From the NCBI GenBank assembly GCA_002358905.1, contig DEPT01000068.1, positions 1 through 64,000 on the forward strand: a stretch of 64,000 nt of DNA, given 5' to 3'. Positions 8,552 through 16,131 of the stretch are shown piece by piece (position 1 is the first letter of the stretch; every line of letters starts with the position of its first letter). The notes beneath the pieces were generated by a model. That model was not told the DNA's origin. It was given only the letters and a program-made list of their open reading frames with translations, and ran no database searches. The translations under genes and the position numbers were made by a program. The DNA comes from Akkermansiaceae bacterium UBA3385 (GTDB lineage: Bacteria > Verrucomicrobiota > Verrucomicrobiia > Verrucomicrobiales > Akkermansiaceae).

Positions 8552-8803
8552 CAGGTACAGCGACGGCTCAGAACCTCCAACATCATGGAATGCATCAACA
8601 GACAACTCGAACGCAGAACAAACGTTATCACCATCTTCCCCTTTGAAGTTTCCTTGCTCAGAATTGTAACCGCCAAAGCTATGGACCTCTCCGATGAATG
8701 GGAGGGTATTAGCGGTAAGGCTTACGTTTCCCCGGAGAAACTTCAACAAGCGGCTGAGGCGCTGCAGGCAGCCTCGTCTCAGCCTGTAAATCCCGCTGCT
8801 TAA
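8552..8803 (+). pseudogene. C-terminal remnant of an IS256 (mutator)-family transposase
   Basis: Reading from 8552, the frame gives QVQRRLRTSNIMECINRQ and then LERRTNVITIFP, ...LLRIV, ...DEWEG...KAY. This is the conserved C-terminus of IS256-type transposases (R-x-R-T-[TS]-N-x-x-E-x-[IL]-N, then RRT-x-V-x-x-FP). The frame is closed by a TAG just upstream (8549-8551), and the DDE catalytic core is absent, so only the last ~80 residues survive. The TAA stop at 8801-8803 is probably the original end. Confidence 0.8.
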
Positions 8804-8825
8804 CCTAAACCTCAAACGAATTTTG

Positions 8826-9134
8826 CTCCAATGACCGAGATTTTACAGAAAAAACTTGCGCTGCCATCAGCACCCCAGTGTTTATGTGCAACCTGGATGC
8901 TCAGTACGCGCAACAGAACTTTCTCGGACAACTTAGTAGGTCGATTTATAGTCTTTCGGCTCTGATTTTATCAGCCCTGATTCTCCATCTTATTTATCGA
9001 TTAAGCCATTTATAACCGGTTTTACGGCTGATATTAAATGCCCGATATGCCTCAGCTATGGAAACTTCCGGCTGACTTACAAGCTGGATAAATTCGCTTC
9101 TCATTTGGTTACTACTCTCGCTGTTCCATGGCAT
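8826..9134 (-). pseudogene. Degenerate N-terminus of an IS481-type transposase
   Basis: On the minus strand from 9134 the frame reads MPWNSESSNQMRSEFIQ, then a helix-turn-helix FNISRKTGYKWLNR, the start typical of IS481-family transposases. A TAA at 8996-8994 interrupts it. Homology continues after a frameshift (DGESGLIKSEPK at about 8990-8955) and after another shift (KVLLRVLSIQVAHKHWGAD at about 8930-8870), matching the later 'HPTWGA' region. At least two frameshifts and the loss of the catalytic domain show it is dead. It ends near the IS256 remnant. Confidence 0.75.
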
Positions 9135-9163
9135 AAATGAATTATGCCATATATTCATCCAAA

Positions 9164-9231
9164 AGTGTAACCTATGTCCTGAAACTACCTGTTACCTATG
9201 AGTCGGTACTTTTCTGTTACCTTTGTCTTGG
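9164..9231. repeat. Three direct repeats at the end of a lost insertion sequence
   Basis: AGTGTAACCTATGTCCT (9164), CTGTTACCTATGAGTCGG (9189) and CTGTTACCTTTGTCTTGG (9214) recur every 25 bp. Such iterated blocks are typical transposase-binding sites at the termini of IS21- or IS481-type elements. They lie directly 5' of the IS481-like remnant and probably belong to it. From 9232 to 9410 nothing further is recognised. Confidence 0.55.
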
Positions 9232-9410
9232 ATGTGTACTACGCTGGCCTCAGGATGCGCTGATGCATATTTTTGCGAGTTGTCTCTTAAGCTATTTTCG
9301 GAGTTGCAACTGGAGATAGGAAACCGGGATTCAACTTTGGTGCGAACACGTTATGTTGACCAGCTTGGAGAGAAGGCTTTCGTGCAGTTCTGGGCGTATG
9401 TTGAACAGGC

Positions 9411-11909
9411 TCAAGGACGCACAGAAATCCAGGTCCGGGTGGCAGAGGGGCTCAGCACGGAGGTTATGAAGCGGTTCATGCTTTCAGGGGTGACGGCGCG
9501 GAGGAGGTCGGGCACGCGGTCATCGTAATCCGCGCCGAGGCCGAGCAGTGTATTCACCGCCATGCCGGAGCAGCGCTTGCCACAGCTTTGCAGGGCGAGT
9601 ACCCGGGCAGTCAGTGCGGTGGAGCGGGCGCGTTCCAGCGCATCGGCTGGCATGCCCTCGGTGGCCAGGCGGTTAAGGGTATCTTCCAGCACGGTGCGGG
9701 CTTCAGCCAGTTGTTCCGGTGCGGTACCCAGGTAGAAATACAGGCAGCCGGCATCCACCCCGAGCAGGGAGGAAGCAGCGGCGTAGTAGGCCAGCCCGCG
9801 TTTCTCGCGAATCTCATCGAAGAGCGGGCCGGACATGTCGCGGCACCATTCCTCGAAAAGCAGCTGGGCGGGGGCTGTGTTGGAAAGGGCGTTGGAGGCA
9901 GGTACGGCCACGGCGAGCACAGCCTGTTCCTTATCCAGAATCTCCACCGCATCCGCAGGCCTCTGGGCGGGGGTGGCGGTGCGCTGGGCAGGCATGCCGG
10001 CGGGCATGGCGCCGAAGAGTTGTTCTGCCAGGGTTAGCACGGCGGCGGGGTCGATATCCCCCGCGACGGCCAGCACGGCATTCTGCGCACAGACCAGGCG
10101 GGCGTGCTGTGCCAGCAGTGCCTCGCGGGTGAGACTTTGCACACTTTCCACATAGCCATCGCGGTGGTTGCCGTAGGAAACCGGGCCGAAGCACAAGCGG
10201 CGCAGTTTGCGGAAAGCGAGGGCTGCGGGGTCTTCCTCGGCATCCAGGATATCGGCTATCATGGCGTGCTTCTCGTTTTCCACCGTTTCGGCGGGCAGGG
10301 TGGGGTGCAGGGCGGCATCAGCCAGCAGCTCCAGCAGAGTGGGCAGGTCATCTGCCAGCCCGCGGATGGAGAGGTTGAAGGTGTTGTTGCCGGCAGCGCT
10401 GGAAATGGAGCCGCCCAGGTTTTCCACCTCGCTGGCCAGTTGTTCAGCGCTGCGGGTGGTGGTGCCTTTCAGCATGCACTCGGTGAGCAGGGAATTGATG
10501 CCGGCGTTTTCGGCGGTTTCTGTCTGACTACCGGCTCCGAACACGATTTCTGCAAAGGCCAGGGGAACGCGCTTATCCACACGTGTGACCACGCGCAGAC
10601 CATTCGTCAGGGTATGCACCACGGGTGCGTTGGTATCAGCTGCGTAGGTGGCGTCAGTGACATCGGTATTGCTGCCGGTGGGGTCTACGCTTACCTCCAC
10701 CAGGCGGTCGGGGGTGAACCAGGTGGCTGCGGCACAGGACAGAGCCTCGTTGCTTACCTGGGCGAGGGCGGCGTCCCATTCCTCCATGCTGTGCGGGTTG
10801 CGGCTCAGATGCCAGGACATACCCAGTACATTTGCCACGCCTTGCACGGTGGAAAGTCCGCGGAGGCGTCCGGTGAGCATCATGTGGCGGGAGCGGCGGC
10901 GGGCTTCATCGAACTCCGCCTGGGGCAGGGTGCTCATGAACTCCAGCACGGCATCGCGCAGAGTGTCGCGCTTGTCGCGGTCCACATCGAACTCCAGCAC
11001 CAGGGCACCTTCGCCCGTGCGGTCGGGCACCGGCATGACGGATACATCGTGCGCCAGCCCCATTTCATCGTGGAATTTCTTGTACAGCCAGGCTGAGCGG
11101 CCATCTCCCAGAATGGAACCCAGCATGGAAATGGCGGCGGCATCCGGGTGGTTGGAGGAAGGAATGCGCCAGGCCAGCATGAGGGTGCTGGTGGGCTGGG
11201 CAAACTCGCAGCGGTGGGTGCGCGGCCCCCATTGACGGGGCTCGGCTGCGGGTGTTGCGGGCTTGGCCGGGCGGGCGGCAGCGGCACCGAACTCGGCATC
11301 CACGGCATCGAAGAGCTCCTTTGAATCAACATCGCCCGCCACGCACAGGAACATGTTGCCCGGCACATAGCGGTCGCGGTGGTAGGTGACCATGTCCTCG
11401 TAGCTCAGGGCATCGAACCCGCTGCGGGTGCCGATGACCGGCTGGCGGCGCGGTGCCACCTTGAACAGTGTGCGGATGAGGGCGTGGTAGGCAGTGTCCT
11501 GCGGGTCGTCGTTGTACATGCCCATCTCGCGGCGGATGACATCGCGCTCGCGCTCCCACTCATCGCGAGGGAAGGCGGGGTGCAGCGTCAGCTGGCAAAG
11601 CAGGTGCAGGAACTCGCGCCAGTGGGCGGCAGGACCGTCAATGTAGAACACGGTACGGTCGGTGCTGGTGTAGGCATTCCACATGCCGCCCAGCTCGGGC
11701 ACGCGTTCATTCAACTGGCGGGCACTCAGTTCCTCTGTCCCCTTGAATACCATGTGTTCCAGCAGGTGCGAAAGCCCTGTGCCCAGATGCTCGCCTTCGT
11801 GAATGGAGCCGGTCTCAATCCAGACCTGGAGCGAAACCAGCGGAAACGCCTTCTGCGGAGCCACCACTGTGGTGAATCCATTGGAACATACGTGAACCTC
11901 GTGCTGCAT
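9411..11909 (-). CDS. M16 family zinc protease, two-domain
   Basis: The 832-residue protein carries two M16 repeats. The N-terminal one has the inverted zinc motif HLLEH (residues 48-52) followed by VFKGTEE and a GG-x-x-NAYTS segment, and the distal glutamate region RREMGMYNDD. The second repeat (about 430-832) has the substrate-binding R/Y-type region EIREKRGLAYYA but no zinc motif, as is usual for fused pitrilysin/PqqL/YmxG relatives. No obvious signal peptide is present, so it may be cytoplasmic or exported by another route. ATG 11909 is chosen over a GTG at 11927 because the -10 box lies exactly 7 nt upstream. Confidence 0.88.
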   Translation of the reverse strand: MQHEVHVCSNGFTTVVAPQKAFPLVSLQVWIETGSIHEGEHLGTGLSHLLEHMVFKGTEELSARQLNERVPELGGMWNAYTSTDRTVFYIDGPAAHWREFLHLLCQLTLHPAFPRDEWERERDVIRREMGMYNDDPQDTAYHALIRTLFKVAPRRQPVIGTRSGFDALSYEDMVTYHRDRYVPGNMFLCVAGDVDSKELFDAVDAEFGAAAARPAKPATPAAEPRQWGPRTHRCEFAQPTSTLMLAWRIPSSNHPDAAAISMLGSILGDGRSAWLYKKFHDEMGLAHDVSVMPVPDRTGEGALVLEFDVDRDKRDTLRDAVLEFMSTLPQAEFDEARRRSRHMMLTGRLRGLSTVQGVANVLGMSWHLSRNPHSMEEWDAALAQVSNEALSCAAATWFTPDRLVEVSVDPTGSNTDVTDATYAADTNAPVVHTLTNGLRVVTRVDKRVPLAFAEIVFGAGSQTETAENAGINSLLTECMLKGTTTRSAEQLASEVENLGGSISSAAGNNTFNLSIRGLADDLPTLLELLADAALHPTLPAETVENEKHAMIADILDAEEDPAALAFRKLRRLCFGPVSYGNHRDGYVESVQSLTREALLAQHARLVCAQNAVLAVAGDIDPAAVLTLAEQLFGAMPAGMPAQRTATPAQRPADAVEILDKEQAVLAVAVPASNALSNTAPAQLLFEEWCRDMSGPLFDEIREKRGLAYYAAASSLLGVDAGCLYFYLGTAPEQLAEARTVLEDTLNRLATEGMPADALERARSTALTARVLALQSCGKRCSGMAVNTLLGLGADYDDRVPDLLRAVTPESMNRFITSVLSPSATRTWISVRP

Positions 11910-11915
11910 GTGGGG

Positions 11916-11944
11916 AGTATCGCACACCGCACCGCTTCGCGCAA
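11916..11944 (-). promoter_or_regulatory. Predicted promoter of the M16 protease gene
   Basis: TTGCGC (11944-11939), 17-bp spacer, GATACT (11921-11916), 7 nt before the ATG. This predicts a leaderless transcript, back to back with the promoter at 11957-11984. Confidence 0.6.
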
Positions 11945-11956
11945 GCCATTTCGGGC

Positions 11957-11984
11957 TTGCTTCGGCCTGAAACGGGGATATAAT
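11957..11984 (+). promoter_or_regulatory. Predicted promoter of the small membrane protein gene
   Basis: TTGCTT (11957-11962), 16-bp spacer, perfect TATAAT (11979-11984). The ATG at 11991 is where transcription should start. Confidence 0.7.
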
Positions 11985-11990
11985 AAGGTC

Positions 11991-12341
11991 ATGTGGCGGA
12001 GATTATTCTGTGTGCTGGCTTTTCTGGCTTCGTTGTACTGCCTGAGCGGCGCCATGCACGCCGGCTGGCTCACGGCAGCTGACCCGGAGCAGGTGGAGCT
12101 GCACCGCATGTGGTTCTATGTGTGGCTGGTGGCAGCCTTACTGAGTTATGCGGGTTTCGGAGTGTTGCTTCGTCCGCGGAGCGTGCAGCATTTTGTGCTG
12201 TGCAGTCTGGCTGTGCCGGCTGCTGTAATATCCGCTCTGGCGGTGCAGTACCAGGGATGGTGCACCGTGTGGCCGGCGCTGCTGGTGATTGCCTGTGGGT
12301 ATCTTCTCTGGCGCGCGGGGGTGGTGATGAATCCGAAGTGA
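11991..12341 (+). CDS. Small four-helix membrane protein, unknown
   Basis: The 116-residue product has about four hydrophobic segments (5-27, 41-60, 68-86, 90-108) and little else. The first could be a signal anchor. I recognise no family. It is transcribed divergently from the M16 protease with only 81 bp between start codons, and both promoters predict leaderless mRNAs. The stop codon is followed within 23 bp by a run of four 7-bp repeats. Confidence 0.6.
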   Translation: MWRRLFCVLAFLASLYCLSGAMHAGWLTAADPEQVELHRMWFYVWLVAALLSYAGFGVLLRPRSVQHFVLCSLAVPAAVISALAVQYQGWCTVWPALLVIACGYLLWRAGVVMNPK

Positions 12342-12363
12342 AGTTCTGCAAAAAAATCCTGAC

Positions 12364-12391
12364 TATTCACTATTCATTATTCACTATTCAC
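12364..12391. repeat. Four tandem heptamers, single arm
   Basis: Four contiguous 7-bp units, three TATTCAC and one TATTCAT (second), lie between the small membrane gene and the AEC transporter gene. They fit the four-heptamer arm rule seen in the other elements of the window (TCA core, period 7), but no inverted partner is seen nearby. A TACAAT -10 box (12403-12408) follows. Confidence 0.65.
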
Positions 12392-12423
12392 TCCAGCTGT
12401 GCTACAATCTCCCCGTTCCCACC

Positions 12424-13416
12424 ATGTTTGACCTAGTTCTCAATTCATTCTTTGCTTCCATTCCGGTATTCATCTTTTTCGGAATCGGTTTCTGGCTGCG
12501 GTACAAGAAGGCCATTGCCCCGGAACACGACAGCGTGATTCTGCAGCTGGCCATGGATGTGGGCTACCCCTGCCTGATTTTCCACAGCATCATGAAATAT
12601 ATGGTGGTGGAGGCGAATCCCGTGATGAGTACCTTCGGCTTCTCGCTGCAGGGGATTCTCTGCGGTTTCCTGGAACTGCTGGTCGGTGTGCTGGCGGCCT
12701 ATGCCGTGGCCTGGGTGCTGCGCCTGAAGATTGGCACGGGGCTGCGCACCTTCACGCTCACCGCGGGCGTGCAGAACTATGTGTTCTTCGTGGTGCCTAT
12801 CATCCAGATGCTCTTTTCCGCCCCCGGCGATCCTACGCTGGGCGTACTCTTCATTCACAACATGGGCTGTGAAATCTTCATCTGGAGCCTGGGGGTTATT
12901 CTCATGTGCGGCGGGGTGAAGGATTTGCGCATCGGCATGCTGCTGCGTGGGCCGCTGCTGGCCGTGGTGGTCTCGCTCATCATTGCCTGGGTGGGGCTGG
13001 GCGAGTATGTGGCACTGCCGCCTATCATGAAGGCTGCAGAGATGATTGGTGCGGTGTCCACGCCTATCTGCCTCATTATCTTCGGTTGCTCGCTCTATGA
13101 CCTGACCCGCAATTTCGTGTGGCAGCCGCGTATGCTGGCTGCAGGCGTCATCACGCGTCTTCTGATTGCACCGGCGCTCATCCTGCTGCTGGCCTGGGTG
13201 CTGCCGGTGGACCCGTTGCTCAAGCGTATCATGGTGATTCAGAGCGCTATTCCCAGTGCGGTGATTCCCGTGATTCTGGCGAAGCGTTTCGGCGGCCGCC
13301 CGGACGTGGGGGCTCAGGTGCTGCTGGCAACCACGCTGTGCTCCTTTGTGACGCTGCCGTTCTGGCTGGCCATGGGAAGTAGGTATGTGGTGCCGCTGCT
13401 TAGTACAGCTCCGTGA
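12424..13416 (+). CDS. AEC-family (auxin efflux carrier-type) transporter
   Basis: The 330-residue protein has about ten membrane helices in two inverted halves, typical of the AEC/MdcF/YfdV family, with conserved GIGFWLR in the first helix pair, VQNYVFFVVP, and AIPSAVIPVILAKRF...DVGAQVLLATTLCSFVTLP near the end. Bacterial AEC members move organic acids such as malonate or malate, or remain uncharacterised. The substrate cannot be told from the context. The TACAAT box at 12403-12408 would give a leader of about 9 nt. Confidence 0.85.
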   Translation: MFDLVLNSFFASIPVFIFFGIGFWLRYKKAIAPEHDSVILQLAMDVGYPCLIFHSIMKYMVVEANPVMSTFGFSLQGILCGFLELLVGVLAAYAVAWVLRLKIGTGLRTFTLTAGVQNYVFFVVPIIQMLFSAPGDPTLGVLFIHNMGCEIFIWSLGVILMCGGVKDLRIGMLLRGPLLAVVVSLIIAWVGLGEYVALPPIMKAAEMIGAVSTPICLIIFGCSLYDLTRNFVWQPRMLAAGVITRLLIAPALILLLAWVLPVDPLLKRIMVIQSAIPSAVIPVILAKRFGGRPDVGAQVLLATTLCSFVTLPFWLAMGSRYVVPLLSTAP

Positions 13417-13420
13417 GTGA

Positions 13421-13586
13421 ATGCAGATTTCAGAAGTCAGAATGCAGAATAATAAGTTCGTGTGCGGCGTTTGCCGCACCAGTAGACAAAATCACCTGAG
13501 ATTTCTCAGGTGATTTTCCTTTTCTCGCGCAGCCGGAAGGCTGCGCACTAACCGGTGATTCTGCATTCTGACTTCTGCGTTCTATG
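13421..13586. repeat. Gene-less four-heptamer inverted-repeat element
   Basis: The left arm consists of four 7-bp units (ATGCAGA 13421, TTTCAGA 13428, AGTCAGA 13435, ATGCAGA 13442). The right arm is the inverted form (TCTGCAT 13560, TCTGACT 13567, TCTGCGT 13574, partial TCTATG 13581). Between them are three hairpins: GTGCGGC/GCCGCAC (13462-13479), the terminator at 13488-13517 and GCGCAGCC/GGCTGCGC (13527-13546). The element fills the space between two convergent genes and touches both stop codons. Confidence 0.75.
13488..13517. terminator. Bidirectional terminator between convergent genes
   Basis: AAAATCACCTGAG pairs with CTCAGGTGATTTT across ATTT. It has A/T tails on both sides and serves the AEC gene and the minus-strand gene at 13587. 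Confidence 0.85.
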
Positions 13587-14327
13587 TTACCGCAGCATCA
13601 GGCGGTCCCTGTCTAGCCCGGTGAGGGTTTCCAGCCGGGAAATGAGGTGGCGGATAACGGCCACGAGAGTGACCAGCAGGGGACCACCGATGACCAGGTA
13701 GCCCCACCAGGTCATGCGGCCCACGGCGTAGTTATATTCCAGCGCCTGCTGGGCGGCGGGAGCATCAAGCACGGGCAGGAGGAAGCAGAGGGAAAGAATG
13801 AAATTGCCCACAGCTGAAACCACCAGCGAAAGCCCGAGAAAGAGGCTGGAGCGCCAGAGCAGGGCATCGTAGGCCGTCTGCTGGTTCTTTTCGGCTACCT
13901 GCTTTTCGATGGTGCGGATATCAAAGAGGGAATCAGAGTAGAGCAACACACGCAGCAGGGAGTCCTTACGCTTGGCTGTGACCATGACAGCCCCGCAAAG
14001 CAGCAGGGGGATGGCGGCTTCCTTGGCAGCATACCACCACGGGGTGTCGGGGCGGATAGCTTCACCTCCGCCCGTGTTGGCATAGATGGTGACCACGCCG
14101 GTGAGGATGGTGCCCAGCAGCCCGAAAAGCGTGAGCGGCTCCACCTTGCGGCTCTGCACAAAGGTCCACGCGCCGAAACCCAGCGGCAGCGCGAGCGCCA
14201 CGCACATAGCCGCCGTGGTGCCCAGTTGCCAGAACTCCGGACCCGAGATAGAGCAGTGATCCAGCACCATGACCGGTGCCAGTACGCTCAGCAGAATATT
14301 CAGCAGACTTTGCGTTCCCTTGTCCAT
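13587..14327 (-). CDS. VC0807-type integral membrane protein
   Basis: The 246-residue protein has about six membrane helices. The pattern LSVLAPVMVLDHCSISGPEF and a later paired-helix block (LLWRSSLFLGLSLVVSAVGNFILS) resemble the VC0807 family, whose function is unknown. Its ATG overlaps the rpe stop codon by one base (TAATG), so it is probably translated by reinitiation after rpe. Confidence 0.65.
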   Translation of the reverse strand: MDKGTQSLLNILLSVLAPVMVLDHCSISGPEFWQLGTTAAMCVALALPLGFGAWTFVQSRKVEPLTLFGLLGTILTGVVTIYANTGGGEAIRPDTPWWYAAKEAAIPLLLCGAVMVTAKRKDSLLRVLLYSDSLFDIRTIEKQVAEKNQQTAYDALLWRSSLFLGLSLVVSAVGNFILSLCFLLPVLDAPAAQQALEYNYAVGRMTWWGYLVIGGPLLVTLVAVIRHLISRLETLTGLDRDRLMLR

Positions 14328-14977
14328 TACTTCATGGAGGCAATGGCAGCAGCCATATCAGGCGCCTTGAAGGTGGAGGAGCCGGCCACGAGACAATCAG
14401 CACCGGCTTCGGCGCAGAGCGGAGCCTGGGTGGCACCGATGCCGCCATCCATCTGAATGATGAAGTTGAGTCCCTGTTCCTTGCGGGCGGCATCCAGCAC
14501 GCGCACTTTGTCCAGCACTTCGCCCATGAAGCTCTGGCCGCCGAAACCCGGCACCACGCTCATGACCAGTACCATATCCAGCTCACCGATGTAGGGCAGC
14601 ACTTTCTCCACCGGGGTGGCGGGGTTCACGGCCAGACCGGCATGAATACCTGCGGCACGGATGGCTGCCAGAGTGGCGTGCAAATCCACAGCGCCCTCGC
14701 GCTCCACGTGGATGGTAATCATGTTCATGCCGGCTTTCACAAAGCGGGGCAGGTAGTGGTCCGGTGCATCAATCATGAGGTGGGCATCCAGATACGCATC
14801 TGCTGGTACGGCGGAGCGGATGGCCGCGCAGATATCCGGGCCAAAGGAAATATTGTCCACAAAGGAACCGTCCATCACATCCAGGTGCAGCCAGTCTGCC
14901 CCGGCTTCGAGGGCGCGGTTGGCTTCTTCACCGATGCGGCGGAAATCACAGGCAAGCATGGAGGGTGCAATCAGCAT
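14327..14977 (-). CDS. rpe: Ribulose-phosphate 3-epimerase
   Basis: This 216-residue TIM-barrel enzyme interconverts ribulose-5-phosphate and xylulose-5-phosphate in the pentose phosphate pathway. The signatures are APSMLACDF at the N-terminus, LHLDVMDGSFV (metal-binding His, Asp), DAHLMI, VMSVVPGFGGQSF, IQMDGGI and a phosphate-binding VAGSSTF. Length matches the family. It heads a two-gene operon with the VC0807-type gene. Confidence 0.96.
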   Translation of the reverse strand: MLIAPSMLACDFRRIGEEANRALEAGADWLHLDVMDGSFVDNISFGPDICAAIRSAVPADAYLDAHLMIDAPDHYLPRFVKAGMNMITIHVEREGAVDLHATLAAIRAAGIHAGLAVNPATPVEKVLPYIGELDMVLVMSVVPGFGGQSFMGEVLDKVRVLDAARKEQGLNFIIQMDGGIGATQAPLCAEAGADCLVAGSSTFKAPDMAAAIASMK

Positions 14978-14983
14978 GCCCCT

Positions 14984-15012
14984 ATATTAGTGCCTTGCAG
15001 CTGATAAGGCAA
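14984..15012 (-). promoter_or_regulatory. Predicted rpe promoter
   Basis: TTGCCT (15012-15007), 17-bp spacer, TAATAT (14989-14984), 7 nt before the ATG. This predicts a leaderless transcript. The -35 box overlaps the edge of the upstream gene's terminator. Confidence 0.55.
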
Positions 15013-15046
15013 GGAAAAACCGCCTGAGAGGGGACTCTCAGGCGGT
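15013..15046 (-). terminator. Terminator of the DUF3472 gene
   Basis: A stem ACCGCCTGAGAG/CTCTCAGGCGGT (15019-15044) is followed on the minus strand by TTTTTCC. It has the CCTGAG/CTCAGG core found in other terminators of the window. Confidence 0.85.
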
Positions 15047-15073
15047 CTGGTTAACAGAAATTAACGATATGTC

Positions 15074-16033
15074 TCAGCTGGCGGGGTATTCCTTGGCTTC
15101 CAGCTTACCGCGATTGATAAGCTGCATGATGTCCTCGCCGGGCTGCTGCACAGCAGGCTGCTGGGGCAGGGTCTTGGAGGTGAACACGGGGAAGTCAGCC
15201 TCCTCCTTGATGTTGCCACCCGTGGCCAGGGAGAAGTAACCGCGCTTCGGGTCGATGCGGCAGTTGATTTCCTTGAGCGGGTTGCCATCGCGGGTGAAGC
15301 GGAACTCCGTGGCGGCGTGCCACTGCTTGCCATCCCAGCGGAGGGCGGGGCCGAAGGTGGCGCGGCGCTCGAAGGTCTTGGAAACCACATCGCGCTTGAA
15401 GTCTTCCACGAAACCGCAGCCGCCGCCAAGACCCCGGCTAAGCGCCTGAATGCGCCAGCAGCTCATCAGTGTCCACTTGTTCTCTGTGGGGTCAAAGACG
15501 TAACCGGCAATCTGGCGGAAATCGGGACCGTCCTCATGCTCCACTACCAGGGTCTTGATGACATCCCCTTCCTTCCAGGGGAAGGGACGCATGGAGTTGC
15601 CACCGGTGCCTTCGCCACCAAAGCGGCGGTGGGTCACCTTCTCGCCTTTCTGGATGAGCTTGGCGCGTTCTTCTTCAGGCGCGGCGTGAGGATTATCGCC
15701 GGAATCCTTGGCATCCCAGATGGAGAAGATCGCCACGCGTACCGGGTTACCGTTCTCGTCCTTGTGTCCGAGTTCCTGCACGCCGATGTAGCCGCAGCCG
15801 AAGTTGTTGCAGGCAAAGTAGGTACCGGGGGCGCTCTTTTCAATCACGGCCTCCTGGTAGGCAGCAGTGTGCTTGGGGAGGGTGGGGCCATAGCCCAGGT
15901 GCACGGAAGCGCACTGGCGCTTTGCCATATTTTCCGGCAGCCAGTAGTCCGAATAGCGGTCGGCCTGGGCCTCCTGCATGCAGCAGGTGGCAAGCGTCAC
16001 CAGGCCCGTCATCAGGGTGTAGATGCGTTTCAT
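15074..16033 (-). CDS. Secreted DUF3472 protein
   Basis: The 319-residue protein has a signal peptide (MKRIYTLMTGLVTLATCCMQEAQA, cleavage near residue 24). The mature part contains the DUF3472 hallmarks in order: GTYFACNNFGCGYIGVQE, VAIFSIWDA, HRRFGGEGTGG, the FPWKEGD segment and GGGCGFVEDF. DUF3472 domains are probably beta-sandwich modules found in secreted proteins of Planctomycetes, Verrucomicrobia and Bacteroidetes; their ligands are unknown, carbohydrate binding being a guess. Six or more cysteines suggest a disulphide-containing, extracytoplasmic location. Confidence 0.8.
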   Translation of the reverse strand: MKRIYTLMTGLVTLATCCMQEAQADRYSDYWLPENMAKRQCASVHLGYGPTLPKHTAAYQEAVIEKSAPGTYFACNNFGCGYIGVQELGHKDENGNPVRVAIFSIWDAKDSGDNPHAAPEEERAKLIQKGEKVTHRRFGGEGTGGNSMRPFPWKEGDVIKTLVVEHEDGPDFRQIAGYVFDPTENKWTLMSCWRIQALSRGLGGGCGFVEDFKRDVVSKTFERRATFGPALRWDGKQWHAATEFRFTRDGNPLKEINCRIDPKRGYFSLATGGNIKEEADFPVFTSKTLPQQPAVQQPGEDIMQLINRGKLEAKEYPAS

Positions 16034-16041
16034 CGCCCGTT

Positions 16042-16069
16042 ATTATATTTGTTTTTCTTCTTTTTTCAA
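16042..16069 (-). promoter_or_regulatory. Predicted promoter of the DUF3472 gene
   Basis: TTGAAA (16069-16064), 16-bp spacer, perfect TATAAT (16047-16042), 9 nt before the ATG at 16033; leader of about 2 nt. Confidence 0.65.
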
Positions 16070-16092
16070 GTCTAAAGCGGTGTGGATTAGCA

Positions 16093-16121
16093 TTGACTCC
16101 CCGTGCGTTTCGCTGTAAACT
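16093..16121 (+). promoter_or_regulatory. Predicted ahcY promoter
   Basis: TTGACT (16093-16098), 17-bp spacer, TAAACT (16116-16121); leader of about 4 nt before the ATG at 16132. Confidence 0.55.
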
Positions 16122-16131
16122 GCCTGCCGTC

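Noticed and set aside
9223..9528. 101-codon plus-strand frame overlapping the 3' end of the M16 gene
   Set aside because: It overlaps the protease coding region for over 100 bp, has no promoter or family, and a lipobox-like LASGC is too close to the start to be real.
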